A stretch of 52,733 bases of DNA from Sphingopyxis sp. (GTDB lineage: Bacteria; Pseudomonadota; Alphaproteobacteria; Sphingomonadales; Sphingomonadaceae): positions 1-52,733 of the forward strand of contig NZ_JAEMQX010000014.1 in NCBI RefSeq assembly GCF_016463645.1, in the 5' to 3' direction. The translations under genes and the position numbers were made by a program. Position 1 is the stretch's first letter. The number at the start of each line of letters is the position of its first letter. The notes beneath the pieces were generated by a model. It saw nothing but the letters and a program-made list of their open reading frames with translations, ran no database searches and had not been told where the DNA came from. This document shows, piece by piece, positions 27,623 to 37,800 of this stretch.

Positions 27623-28558
27623 ATGAACAGGATCGTCAACAAACTCAACCTGTTGTGGAAGGAGCGCGCACACCGCGCGACGGCCCGCGCCGTGCTGGAC
27701 ACGCCAGCGGTGATTCCGGCCGACGACGGGGTCGTCCTGTTTTCCATGATCGGCACCCGCGTGCTGTTGCCCTATCTGGTCGCCGTCAAATCGCTCCATG
27801 CCCGGTTGGGCAAGGGACGCATCGTCATCCTCGACGACGGAACGCTGACCGATGCCGACCGCGCCATTCTTGCGGCACAGCTCGGACAGCCACCGATCGT
27901 CCCGATTGCCGATGTCGATACCGGACCCTGTCCGCGTGGCGGCACCTGGGAGCGGCTGCTGACCATCCTCGACCTGCGCGCGAACGACTATGTGATCCAG
28001 CTCGATTCGGACACGGTGACGCTGGGCGATGTGTCCGAAATCGCGGCAGCGATTGCGGAGAACCGCAGCTTCACTCTGCGCGGCGATCCCGATTCCGAGC
28101 TCCTGTCCTTTGCCGAAATGGCGGGCAGGACCGACGACGAAGCTTTCCTTTTCAATCCGGATGCGCATGTGCAGGGCGCGATCGAATGCGGTCTCGACCG
28201 CGTTTCGCTGCCGATGCGCGAAAATCCGCTCTATGTGCGCGGCTGTTCGGGCTTTGCGGGCTTCGCCCGCGGCGGCGACGGCCGCGCGCTTGCCGAGGCC
28301 TTTTCGCGCGAGGCCGATCGGCTGCTCGGCGCGGAGCGCTGGGCGCGGTGGGGCAGCGAACAGGTGACGTCGAACATCGTCATCGCGAACGAACCCGATC
28401 CCTTGCTGCTGCCCTACGACCATTATCTCAATTTCTGGGACAAGGGGGTCCCCGCGGACGCGCGCTTCGTGCACTTCATCGGCAGCTATCGTTACAGCGG
28501 CCGCGCCTATATCGACGCGACGCGCGCCGCCGTCGCCGCGCTCGGCCGGACGGCCTAG
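27623..28558 (+). CDS. glycosyltransferase-like protein (GT-A fold, DxD)
   Basis: 311 residues from MNRIVNKLNLLWKERAHR. The central YVIQLDSDTVTLGD resembles the metal-binding DxD motif of GT-A transferases, and VLFSMIGTRVLLPYLVAVKS with GRIVILDDGTLT resembles the nucleotide-binding N-terminal half. No membrane segment or signal peptide is visible. The start is uncertain because the frame is open upstream to 27419 and no strong ribosome site precedes 27623. Its TAG overlaps the TAG of the convergent flippase gene within the palindrome CTAG. A role in surface polysaccharide synthesis fits the neighbours. Confidence 0.65.
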   Translation: MNRIVNKLNLLWKERAHRATARAVLDTPAVIPADDGVVLFSMIGTRVLLPYLVAVKSLHARLGKGRIVILDDGTLTDADRAILAAQLGQPPIVPIADVDTGPCPRGGTWERLLTILDLRANDYVIQLDSDTVTLGDVSEIAAAIAENRSFTLRGDPDSELLSFAEMAGRTDDEAFLFNPDAHVQGAIECGLDRVSLPMRENPLYVRGCSGFAGFARGGDGRALAEAFSREADRLLGAERWARWGSEQVTSNIVIANEPDPLLLPYDHYLNFWDKGVPADARFVHFIGSYRYSGRAYIDATRAAVAALGRTA

Positions 28559-30072
28559 GCGTCGGGTTCAACCGGGGCGCGGCGCCCGCGCACCAGCGCG
28601 ATCAGGTCGCGCATCGTCGCGCGCGCGAACGCCACCAGCCAGAGGCAATAGACGAGGCCCCCGGTCGCGACGAGCAGTGCGAGCCGCACCGGCTCGGGCA
28701 TCGCGGGCAACATGCGATCGGCCAGCGTCACGGCCCCGCCCATGATCGCGGCTGCGAGGACGGGCGGCGCGACTGCACGGACCAGGTCGATCGCGCGAAT
28801 CCCGATGACGGGCAGCGACCGGGCGGCTGAAAAGGCGAGCAGCAAGGGATAGGCGACCAGCCACGCCCACGCGATGCCGGCGATGCCCCAGCGGGCCCCG
28901 ATCAGGAATATCACCGGCATCAGCAGCGCGCCCGCCGCGGCATTGCCCGACGCGATTCCCGGCTGGCCGAGCGCGTCGGTCGCGGGGCGGAGCAGCGTGA
29001 ACAGCGTCCAGAAGGGCATGGCGAGCGCCAGCGGCAGCAGCAGCGGCACGATCTCGCGCCATTTTTCGCCGAGCAGGGTGAGCACGAGCGGCTCGGCCAC
29101 CGCGGCAAGGCCGAAGAAGAAGGGCATGGCCGCGACCATGATCGCGCGCGTCGAGCGGGTGAAGCCGGCGGCGAGCGCGGGCCGGTCGTCCTGCATCCGC
29201 GCATAGGCGGCGAAGGCGACCTCGTTGAGCGGCGGCACGATCTTGTTGTTGAAGATCTGCGTCAGGAGCAGCGCGGTCGTATAGATGCCGACCAGATGCG
29301 CCTCGAACCAGCGGCCGGCGACCAATATGTCCGCCTGGCTCTGGACGAAACCGAAGAACTGGCCGACCGCGATCAATCCGCCGTAGCGCGCGATGGCGCC
29401 CGCGCCGCGGAAATCGAAGCTCGGCCACAGCCAGCTGCGCGCGGCGATCGTCAGACCGATCGCGCGCGCCGCGAACATCGCGATCGGCGCCCAGACCAGC
29501 GCCCATACACCCCAGCCCGCCAGCGCGCCGCCGAGCGCGACGCCCGCGCCGATCAGCGCCGAGACCAGATTGACCTGCGCCTGACGATGGAATTCCATCG
29601 TCCGCGCGAGCTGCGCATAGGCGAGCGCCGAAAAGGGGATGGTGAGATAGATCAGCGACTGTACGCGGAGCAGGTCGGCGACCATCGGCTGGCGGTAATA
29701 GGCGGCGGCCAGCGGCGCGCACAGGATCTGCGCGAGCGCGAGCGCGCCGTTGAGCAGCAGCAGCAGTCCGAAAATCTGCCTTAGCTCGTGCCGACCGATT
29801 TCGGTGCGCTGGATCGCCGCGCTGGCGAGGCCATAGCCGTTGAGCAGGGTGAAGAGCATCAGCATCACCTGCGTCAGCGCGAACAGGCCATAGTCCTCCG
29901 GCGTCAATATGCGGATGACGAGGAAGGTCGAGGCCCAGGCGATGATCTGCCCCGCGATCTGCGAGGCCGAACGCCAGATGACGGCGCGGCGTACCTGCTG
30001 GCCGAAATCGGGCGCGAGCGCGGGCCCGGGGGGGGCAAGCGTCGTTTCGGGGGGCGGTGCGCGACCTGACAT
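28555..30072 (-). CDS. Wzx-type oligosaccharide flippase
   Basis: 505 residues from MSGRAPPPETTL (an ATG 36 bases further upstream is less likely). After a soluble N-terminal 25 residues the protein is almost all hydrophobic, with about 12-14 helices. The opening RAVIWRSASQIAGQIIAWAS, then ILTPEDYGLFAL and the RTMEFHRQAQVNL segment are typical of the Wzx/RfbX group of the MOP flippases that move lipid-linked sugars over the inner membrane. It converges with the glycosyltransferase and lies downstream of the sulfatase-fold gene (45 bp gap), so the latter two may be co-transcribed. Confidence 0.9.
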   Translation of the reverse strand: MSGRAPPPETTLAPPGPALAPDFGQQVRRAVIWRSASQIAGQIIAWASTFLVIRILTPEDYGLFALTQVMLMLFTLLNGYGLASAAIQRTEIGRHELRQIFGLLLLLNGALALAQILCAPLAAAYYRQPMVADLLRVQSLIYLTIPFSALAYAQLARTMEFHRQAQVNLVSALIGAGVALGGALAGWGVWALVWAPIAMFAARAIGLTIAARSWLWPSFDFRGAGAIARYGGLIAVGQFFGFVQSQADILVAGRWFEAHLVGIYTTALLLTQIFNNKIVPPLNEVAFAAYARMQDDRPALAAGFTRSTRAIMVAAMPFFFGLAAVAEPLVLTLLGEKWREIVPLLLPLALAMPFWTLFTLLRPATDALGQPGIASGNAAAGALLMPVIFLIGARWGIAGIAWAWLVAYPLLLAFSAARSLPVIGIRAIDLVRAVAPPVLAAAIMGGAVTLADRMLPAMPEPVRLALLVATGGLVYCLWLVAFARATMRDLIALVRGRRAPVEPDA

Positions 30073-30117
30073 GCGGTCCGGTCTAGCAACTATTGGTTGG
30101 GAAAACATTGCGCCGCT

Positions 30118-31839
30118 TCATCGCCGCGTCTTTCCGGCGTCGGCTCCCGAATAATCGCTCGCCGGGGGCCGTGCCAGCGCGGCGCGCTCGACCCTGACCC
30201 ACAGCGGCTTGCGCCCGAGCCGTGCGTTGAAGAGGCGGTTGAACGTTCCCGGATCGGCCGCGGGGGAATCGAGCGCTTCGCCATATTGGCGGCGGACCGC
30301 GGCCGGATCATAGCCCATCGCGTTCAGCAGGGTGGGGAAAATCCGGTAGTGGCTCGATGCGTCGAAATGGCGCTGCGCGGCGGCATCCCAGTGCGGCGAC
30401 CCGCCGATGATCGCCAGCGGAACGGCGCCTTCCTCGGCGATGGGCGCCGGGCTGCAATGCGTGGTCGTCCCCGAATCGCCACGTTCGTGCAGATTCTGCC
30501 CATGATCGGCCGTATAGATGATCAACGCGCCGTTCAGCCGGGCGCGATCGAACAGGCGGTCGAAGAAACCGCCCACCGTCCACGCGACGCTGTTGCGATA
30601 GCTGTTGCGATAGAGCCGCCAGCTTCCCGCTCCGCTGTACAGCTTGTCGGGAATCTTCGCGTCGGTCGCGGCGGCTGCCTCTCCCCGCGGCAGCGCGGGG
30701 CCGAAAATCTGCGCGCTGTCCGGATATTTGTCGGCAACCGGAAAATGCGCCCCCATCTTGTTGACCAGGATGAATTCGCGCCGCCCGTTGCCGAGCGCCG
30801 CGATCAGCGCATCGGCGGCCGCCATGTCGCGGTCGATGACCGGGATGTCGTCGAACTGGATGAAGCGGTCGATCTGGCGCCGCTCGGTATCGTCCATGCC
30901 GTTCTGCAGCGCGCCGCCGGTTCTTTGCGCGTCGATATGGATGGTCGCGAAACCGGCGCGCTTCGCATAGTCGAAGATCGACGGCATTGTCGCGTTGATC
31001 CGCTGATAGGCGTCGCGCGTCCCGCCATGGCGGAGCGTGAGGTTGCTTCCGAAGCTGCAATGGGTGATCGCCGCGGCGATGCCGAAATTGGCGACGGTGA
31101 TGCCGGGCGGCGGCGATGCGAGGCCCGAGCGGACACCCGCGGGATCGTTGATGTCGAGATACCGGCCCGCGATGCTCTCGTCGATGATCAACACGATATC
31201 CCGCGGCTGTCCTTCCCGGTCGTGCGCGATCCGGACCGGCAAGCGCGTCATCGGCGGCTGCGTTGCGGCTTCGAAGGCGACGAGCGACGAATAGGCCATC
31301 CCGACCCAGCCGTTCGGCAGGCCGCGGCCGCCTTCGCCGCCGCGCAGGAAGAGCAGGGCGGACAGCGCCGCGAGACCGGCAAGCGGCGCGGCGATGGCGA
31401 TGATGCCGGGCAAGCGTGTCCGCGCGCCGGGTTCGAGTCCGAGGCCGGGAAGGAGGAAGAGGGCACTGGCCGAGGACCAGCCGAGCGCGGCGGCATATTG
31501 TGCGAAGGCGTCGTCGGCGAAACCCGCCGAATGGATCATCGTGACAAACGCGTCATAACTCATCGCATCGGCGGTCGCGCCCTGAAAGCTGCCGATGAGA
31601 ACCGCGGCCAGCGCGAAGAGCAGGGCCCAGCCCCAGCGCAACACCGGAACGCGAATGAAGGCGGCGCTCCAGAGACAGGCGACCAGCCCGCAATAGAGGC
31701 CCGCATAGAGCAGAAGCGGGGGCGACAGCCCCAGCATGGCGACGCGTGCGGCGACGTCGGGAAGCTCGAAGGCGAGGCCGATGGCGAGCAGGATTGTCTT
31801 GGTCAGCGTTCTGGGGCTCGGCAAAATCTGTGCCCGCAT
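30118..31839 (-). CDS. sulfatase/phosphoethanolamine-transferase-like membrane enzyme
   Basis: 573 residues from MRAQILPSPR (preceded by AAGGA). Four or five membrane helices fill about 12-170, then a periplasmic alkaline-phosphatase-type domain: IVLIIDESIAG (metal/nucleophile strand, about 215-225), VNKMGAHFPV, IIYTADHGQNLHERG (metal Asp/His) and TTHCSPAP. This layout matches EptA/OpgB-type phosphoethanolamine or phosphoglycerol transferases. The usual nucleophilic Thr after the metal Glu is Ser222 here. Next to a flippase and a glycosyltransferase it probably decorates an exported glycan or lipid; the donor and acceptor are not evident. Confidence 0.8.
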   Translation of the reverse strand: MRAQILPSPRTLTKTILLAIGLAFELPDVAARVAMLGLSPPLLLYAGLYCGLVACLWSAAFIRVPVLRWGWALLFALAAVLIGSFQGATADAMSYDAFVTMIHSAGFADDAFAQYAAALGWSSASALFLLPGLGLEPGARTRLPGIIAIAAPLAGLAALSALLFLRGGEGGRGLPNGWVGMAYSSLVAFEAATQPPMTRLPVRIAHDREGQPRDIVLIIDESIAGRYLDINDPAGVRSGLASPPPGITVANFGIAAAITHCSFGSNLTLRHGGTRDAYQRINATMPSIFDYAKRAGFATIHIDAQRTGGALQNGMDDTERRQIDRFIQFDDIPVIDRDMAAADALIAALGNGRREFILVNKMGAHFPVADKYPDSAQIFGPALPRGEAAAATDAKIPDKLYSGAGSWRLYRNSYRNSVAWTVGGFFDRLFDRARLNGALIIYTADHGQNLHERGDSGTTTHCSPAPIAEEGAVPLAIIGGSPHWDAAAQRHFDASSHYRIFPTLLNAMGYDPAAVRRQYGEALDSPAADPGTFNRLFNARLGRKPLWVRVERAALARPPASDYSGADAGKTRR

Positions 31840-32174
31840 CGAGCATCCTTCGTCATGGGGGAACGGGACCGGCCAGCGATGACGACGAGGCCGATGTGCC
31901 GGTCGCCGATAATGCGCCATTCTGAACTTTTGGCAAACCCGCCGGGTGGCGTCGCCGGGCCGAGCGCTTCGTTTGACACAATCTTGCCATCCGGGAAACG
32001 GCTGCCGTAACGTAAACTGTTGCTATTTAGTCACGAATTTACGGAAAATCGGGCATTTTGCGCGGGCCCGCGTTGACGCCGCCGGGCGGTGCGCTAGACC
32101 GGGCGCTTACCACCGGGCATCTCCCGATAAGCCTTTGGCTGCGCTTCGGTGGGTTTTGGAGAGAGAGACTGACC
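31840..32174. other. divergent intergenic region, sulfatase-like gene / TonB receptor
   Basis: 335 bp without a gene. It is locally AT-richer around 31970-32055, where promoters for both directions could lie. At 32005-32018 it holds CCGTAACGTAAACT, nearly identical to a site before folE (38264-38277). GGAGAGAGAG just before 32175 serves as ribosome binding site for the receptor. Nothing else recognisable. Confidence 0.5.
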
Positions 32175-34748
32175 ATGACCTTGCGCAACGTCTTGTTGGG
32201 CGCCACCATGTTGTGCGCCGCAACCACCCCCGCCATCGCCTTCGCCCAGGACGCCGCCCCGGCCGACGATGCGGCGACCGCCGTCGACGATACCGATTAC
32301 GGCAACGACATCATCGTGACCGCGACGGGCCGCGCGCAGCGTTCGCAGGATATTCCGATCGCGGTCAATGTGGTCGGCGGCGAACAGCTCGAAAATTCGG
32401 GCATCAGCGACATTCGCGGCCTGCGCCAGATCGCGCCGAGCTTCCAGGCGACGACCGGCCAGTCGTCGGCGACCGGCGTCGTGCTGCGCATCCGCGGCAT
32501 CGGCACCGCGGGCGACAACCCGGGCTTCGAACCGTCGGTCGGCGTCTTCGTCGACGGCGTCTTCCGCGCGCGTGCGGGCCTCGCGCTTGCCGACCTGCCG
32601 CCGATCGATCGCGTCGAGGTGCTGCGCGGGCCGCAGGGCACGCTGTTCGGCCGCAACACCTCGGCGGGCGCGCTCAACATCGTCACGCAGAAGCCGAGCT
32701 TCAATTTCGGCGGCTATGCCGAGGCGAGCTACGGCAATCTGGACGAGATCGAGCTGAAGGCCGGCGTGACCGGACCGGTGTCCGAAACCTTCGCGCTGCG
32801 GCTCGACGGCGGCTATCACAAGCGCGACGGCTATATCAAGGACGTGAACAGCGACCGCCGCTTCAACAACCTCGATCGCTGGTCGGTTCGCGGCCAGGCG
32901 CTGTTCGAGAAGGACGACGTCTCGTTCCGCCTGATCGCCGACTATGCCAAGACCGACGAGCAGTGCTGCGGCGCGCTCAACACCAATTCGGGCTTCGCGC
33001 AGCCGGGCACGCCGGCTTTCGCCGCGAGCGCGGTCATTCAGGGGCTGGCGGCCGCCAACGGCCTGACCGGCATCGTGAGCCCCTATAATCCCAAGGATCG
33101 CGAAGTCGCCTATTCGCCCGATCGCGACCTCACCGAAAAGATGCGCGAATGGGGCGTGTCGGGCCAGCTCGACTGGGATCTGGGCGGCGTCGAACTGACC
33201 TCGATCACCGCATGGCGCGACTGGAAGGCGACGCGCGGCATGGACGTCGACTTCTCGGGAATCGACCGCGCCTATCGTGAGAACATGCCGATCGGCATGC
33301 GCGACTTCACGCAGGAAATCCGCCTCAAGGGGACGGCCTTCGACGATCATGTCGACTGGCTGATCGGCGGCTTCTATTTGAACGAGAAGCTGAAATATAC
33401 CGAACGCACGCGCTTCGGCACGCAGGGCGCGCAATATGTCGACGCCTTCATCAACGCGCTGACCGATTCGGCGGTGCCGGGCCCCACGGGTTTCCAGATC
33501 TTCCAGTCGATCCCCAATTCGCCGCTGGTCGGTCAGGTGCTGCTGGCGTCGAACCCGCAGCTCGCCGCCGCCGCCGCGCAGGCGGGCGTGCTCGACACCT
33601 TCCTGACGCCGCTGCCCGCACCGCAGGCCGGACAGGGCCAGATCGGCGACAGCTACCGCGTCAACACCGAAGCCTTCGCGCTGTTCACGCACAACATCAT
33701 CGACTTCAACGACAATGTCTCGCTGACCCTCGGTTTGCGCTACAATCATGAATCGAAGAAGCTGAACGCCGACCTGCAATCGAACCTGCCGGGCTGCGCG
33801 ACGCTGCAGAGCGACCGTTACGGCCTCTATCGCCAGGCGCTGCAGGGGCTGCCGTCGGGTCTCGGAAACGCGATCTTCAACCTCGTCTGCAACCCCGTGG
33901 TGAACCCCGAATTCAACGGCATCTATCGCGACAAGCGCAGCGAGAGCAAGCTGACGGGTACGGCCAAGCTGTCGATCAAGCTCGACGACCGGGTCATGGT
34001 CTATGGCGGCTATGATCGCGGCTACAAGTCGGGCGGCTACAACCTCGACCGCGGCTCGTTCGACACCGCCTTCCTCGGCGGCAACGGCGCGCAGGCGTCG
34101 GACCTCGAATTCGGCAACGAGGATGTCGATTCCTTCGAAGTCGGCGTGAAGACCGACCTCAGCTCGGCGTTCCAGTTCAACGCGAACGCCTTCTATACCG
34201 AGCTGAAGGGCTATCAGAACCTCGCCTTCATGGGGAACAACTTCGTCGTCCAGAATTTCGACAAGGTCGTCGCAAAGGGCGTCGAGCTGGAATCGGTCAT
34301 TCGTCCGGCGCCGAACCTCAACTTCACGCTCGGCTATTCCTACATCGACACCGAAGTGAAGGACGTCGCGGCGGGCGACGACAATGGCCTGCCGCTCACC
34401 AATTCGCCGAAGCATGTCGTCACGGGCGCCGTCACCTGGACCCCGCAGATCAGCAGCAATGTCGGCGGCCTCGTGCATGTCGACTGGCGCATGAACAGCG
34501 ACGCGAACACGATCAACGATCCGGTCGCGGTGCCGTTCACGGCGAACGACGGCTATTCGATCGTCAACGCGCGCGCGGGTCTCAACTTCGGCCCCGACCA
34601 GAATTACGCGGTCGAATTCTACGTCGAGAACCTCTTCAACAAATATTACAACATCACCGCGTTCCCGATCCCCGAGCAGAGCGCGAGCTTCGCGGTCTAT
34701 CCGGCGCCGCCGCGGCTCTACGGAGTGAAGCTGCGCGCCAAATTCTGA
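32175..34748 (+). CDS. TonB-dependent outer membrane receptor
   Basis: 857 residues. Signal peptide MTLRNVLLGATMLCAATTPA with cleavage near FAQ (24). The plug begins IIVTATGRAQRSQDIPIAV, a TonB-box region common in sphingomonad receptors, and includes VLRIRGIG, VDGVF and RVEVLRGPQGTLFGRNTSAG. The barrel follows to a C-terminal GVKLRAKF with terminal Phe. External loops contain Cys pairs (DEQCCGALN; GCATLQ...VCNP) that could form disulfides. Substrate unknown: no diagnostic neighbour such as a hydrolase or siderophore gene. The ATG at 32175 is chosen because it starts the signal peptide. Followed by a strong terminator. Confidence 0.93.
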   Translation: MTLRNVLLGATMLCAATTPAIAFAQDAAPADDAATAVDDTDYGNDIIVTATGRAQRSQDIPIAVNVVGGEQLENSGISDIRGLRQIAPSFQATTGQSSATGVVLRIRGIGTAGDNPGFEPSVGVFVDGVFRARAGLALADLPPIDRVEVLRGPQGTLFGRNTSAGALNIVTQKPSFNFGGYAEASYGNLDEIELKAGVTGPVSETFALRLDGGYHKRDGYIKDVNSDRRFNNLDRWSVRGQALFEKDDVSFRLIADYAKTDEQCCGALNTNSGFAQPGTPAFAASAVIQGLAAANGLTGIVSPYNPKDREVAYSPDRDLTEKMREWGVSGQLDWDLGGVELTSITAWRDWKATRGMDVDFSGIDRAYRENMPIGMRDFTQEIRLKGTAFDDHVDWLIGGFYLNEKLKYTERTRFGTQGAQYVDAFINALTDSAVPGPTGFQIFQSIPNSPLVGQVLLASNPQLAAAAAQAGVLDTFLTPLPAPQAGQGQIGDSYRVNTEAFALFTHNIIDFNDNVSLTLGLRYNHESKKLNADLQSNLPGCATLQSDRYGLYRQALQGLPSGLGNAIFNLVCNPVVNPEFNGIYRDKRSESKLTGTAKLSIKLDDRVMVYGGYDRGYKSGGYNLDRGSFDTAFLGGNGAQASDLEFGNEDVDSFEVGVKTDLSSAFQFNANAFYTELKGYQNLAFMGNNFVVQNFDKVVAKGVELESVIRPAPNLNFTLGYSYIDTEVKDVAAGDDNGLPLTNSPKHVVTGAVTWTPQISSNVGGLVHVDWRMNSDANTINDPVAVPFTANDGYSIVNARAGLNFGPDQNYAVEFYVENLFNKYYNITAFPIPEQSASFAVYPAPPRLYGVKLRAKF

Positions 34749-34775
34749 CCCGCGCGCTGATCCGCCGGATCGACG

Positions 34776-34814
34776 AAAAGGGCCGGGCCATCGCATGATG
34801 GTCCGGCCCTTTTT
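34776..34814 (+). terminator. intrinsic terminator of the rightward TonB receptor
   Basis: GGGCCGGGCCATC (34780-34792) pairs with GATGGTCCGGCCC (34797-34809) across GCAT with one G-T pair, and is followed by five T. Four A residues on the left side mean it could also act weakly on leftward transcripts. Confidence 0.9.
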
Positions 34815-34834
34815 CCGTCCGCGCCGGCCAAAAG

Positions 34835-34867
34835 AAAAACCCCGGCCTCTCGCGGGAGAGGCCGGGG
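34835..34867 (-). terminator. intrinsic terminator of the leftward TonB receptor
   Basis: CCCCGGCCTCTC (34840-34851) pairs perfectly with GAGAGGCCGGGG (34856-34867). On the minus strand the stem is followed by TTTTT (complement of 34835-34839). It stands 28 bp beyond the stop at 34896. Confidence 0.9.
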
Positions 34868-34895
34868 CTTCCTGTCGGCGTTGCCGCCGGCGGTC

Positions 34896-37800
34896 CTAGA
34901 ACCTCACGCCCGCCGCGATGCCATAGCGACGCGGTTCGAGGGTGAAGATATTGGTGTAGTTACCCGACGACTGGTCGGTGATGTACAGGCCCGTCACGCT
35001 GTTGGCGTCGAAGACGTTCTGGATGAACCCCTTCACATACCATTTGTCGTCGGGCCCGTTCAGCTGCAGCTGGGCATTGACCTGGGCATAGCCCTTGATG
35101 CGGTTCACATTGCCGTTGAAGATGCTGCCATAGCTTTCACCCGTATAGGCGACGTCGACGCGCGGGACGAGGCTCATGCCGCCGTCGCCCAGCCGCGCCG
35201 TATATTGCACGCCCGCGCTGAATTTGTAGTTCGGCGCCTGCGGCAGCTGGTTGCCCTTGATGTTGACCGGAACGCCGGCGGAGAAATACTGCACGCCGCC
35301 AAGCGCCGCCGGATTGACGGACAGGCCGGCGACCGGCGCCGGCAGGTTGGCGAATGCGCCGGCGGCAGCCGCCTCCATGACCGCACATATGCTGTAGGCG
35401 CCCGTCGAAGCGATGCCACCGTCCGCCGGAAATGCGGTCGTCGGACGCAGTCCGGCGCCGCCCTGAACGCCGGGGACGATGCCGGCGTTGATCAGCGTCT
35501 GAACGCCGTTGACGAAGCTGTTCACACCGGCAACGTTGCCCGACGTCGATGCGACGGCGCAGTTCGCGGCGTTGGTGATGTCCTTGATGATCACCGCATC
35601 CTCGCGACCGCCGCCGAAATCGCGCGGATTGCTCGTCATCGTGTCGCTCGTCACCTTGCTGTGCAGGTAGCTGAAGCCAAGGTTGATCACGAGATTCGGA
35701 TCGGGGCGGACGATACCTTCGGCCTCGAAGCCATAGATGTCGGCGTCGACGTTATCGTTGACCGCGGTGCGGGCGACGATCTTGCTGAGCTGCAGATCCT
35801 TGTACTTGTAATAGAAGGCCGTGAGGTTGAGCTGCAGCGCGCCGCCGCCGAAGGTGTTCTTCGAACCGATCTCGAACGCATCGACCTGTTCGGGACGGAA
35901 GCTTTCGGGCACTTCGAAGATCGGCTGCAGCGGCGGGTTGATGCCGCCCGATTTATAGCCGCGCGAATAGGACGCATAGAGCAGATTGTCGTCGGTGATC
36001 TTGAAGTCGAGCACCGCGCGGCCGGTCAGCTTGTTGAACTTGACCGTGCGTTCCTGGAACAGCTGATTGCCCGGCGTGCCGGGATCGGCATCGAAGGTCC
36101 CGACGAACGGCGAATCGAAAACCGTTCCGTCGCCGCCATGCGGAGCGAGGAAGGCCGCCAGCGTCGACCGTGCGATCACCGTCTTCTTGTCGTTGTTGTA
36201 ACGCAGGCCCGCGGTCAGTTTCAGGCGGTCGTTGAATTCGAAATAGGCCTCGCCGAACAGGCCGTAGGACTTGATCTTCAGGTCGTCGGTGTTGTTGCGG
36301 AAGAACGGCGTGGCGAGGAACGACGGCGGGAGGGGCCCGCCCGATGCCGGCGGGTTGTTCGCGGACGAGAAAGCGCCCAGCACCCCGGCGAGATAGTCGA
36401 TCGGGAAGGCGTTCACATAATAGCTGTTCTCGGTCAGATGATAATCGGCATAGATGCCGCCGACGAGGAAGTTGAACGGACCGTCGAGATCGCTCGACAG
36501 GATGCTCTCGACCGACCAGCTGCTGTTATACTGGTTCGACCGGTCGAATTGCAGCGATTGATCGCTGCAGATCTTGTTCCCGCCGAAGCTGCCGTAGCCG
36601 GTTTCCTCGGCCAGTGACGTGCAGAGCTGGCCGGTTGCCCCGTTGGGAATGATCGCGTCGGCGACGGGTCCGAAATAGGCGGCCAGTCCGGGGCCGAAGT
36701 CTCCGTTCGCTGCCGCCGCGAGGGTTGCGAGGCCGGTCGCATAGAGCGAACGGTCGCCGACATTGCTGTTGTAGTCCTGCGACGCGTCGAGCTTGACCTT
36801 CTGATACTGGCCCGAGACCTGCAGCGAGACCGGGCCGAAATTATGCTCGATCTGCCCCTGTATTGTCAGTTCGCTCGTGAAATAGCTCGGCGTATAGGCT
36901 GTGTTGACGGTCCGCGAGTCGTTCGGGATGGTCGTGTTGGCATAGACGTCGGGTCCGTACAGGCTGCCCAGCGAAAAATCGAGACCAGCGGGGTTCGTCG
37001 GCGTCACCGTGCCGTTGGGAATGCCGCGGATCGCCAGGAATTCCTTCGACGTCAGCGCCGCCGTAAAGGTCGCATTGCCGTTGAAAGGCGAATTGTCGAG
37101 GCGGCTGTTCAGACAGCCGAGGATGCCGGTCGGATCGCGCTGGCAAAGCTGTTTCTGGATGCGCGTGCGCTTGTCCTTCTCGCGGAAATAGGATGCGAGC
37201 AGGTCGATCGTCGTGTCGGGCGTCGGCTCCCAGCGGAACGAGCCGCGGACCGAATAGAGGTCGCGATCGTCGATGCGCGTGTCGAGGAACTCGTTCTTCG
37301 TATAGCCGTCGCGGTTGAGATAGATGCCCGCGACGCGGATGCCCGCCGTATCTCCCAGCGGGATGTTGACCATCGCCTTGCCCTTCATGGAATCATAATT
37401 TCCATATTCGGCTTCGGCGGCGGCTTCGAACGTTCCGAGTTTCGGTTTGGCGGTGATCACATTGACCACGCCCGAGGTCGCGTTGCGGCCGAACAGCGTG
37501 CCCTGCGGCCCGCGCAGCACTTCGACGCGCTCGAGATCGAAGAATTCGGTTTCGAACAGACGGGTCGAAAACAGCGGGTCGCCGTTCAGGTGGATCGCGG
37601 TCGCGCTGTCGCAGGTCGTGCCGACGCAAAGGTCGCCGATGCCGCGGATCGTGAAGCTGGCGCCGGTGAAGTTGGTCTTGGTGAAAGTGACGTTGGGCAG
37701 GGTCAGCTGAAGATCGGACGGCGTCTTGATCTGCTGCGCTTCGAGCGCCTCGGTCGAGAAGGCGCTGACCGCGATCGGCACGTCCTGCAGACGTTCCGAC

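Noticed and set aside
32094..34796. A 900-codon open frame antisense to the TonB receptor
   Set aside because: Shadow of the receptor; composition is Arg/Asp/Val-rich with no recognisable protein, while the sense frame is diagnostic.
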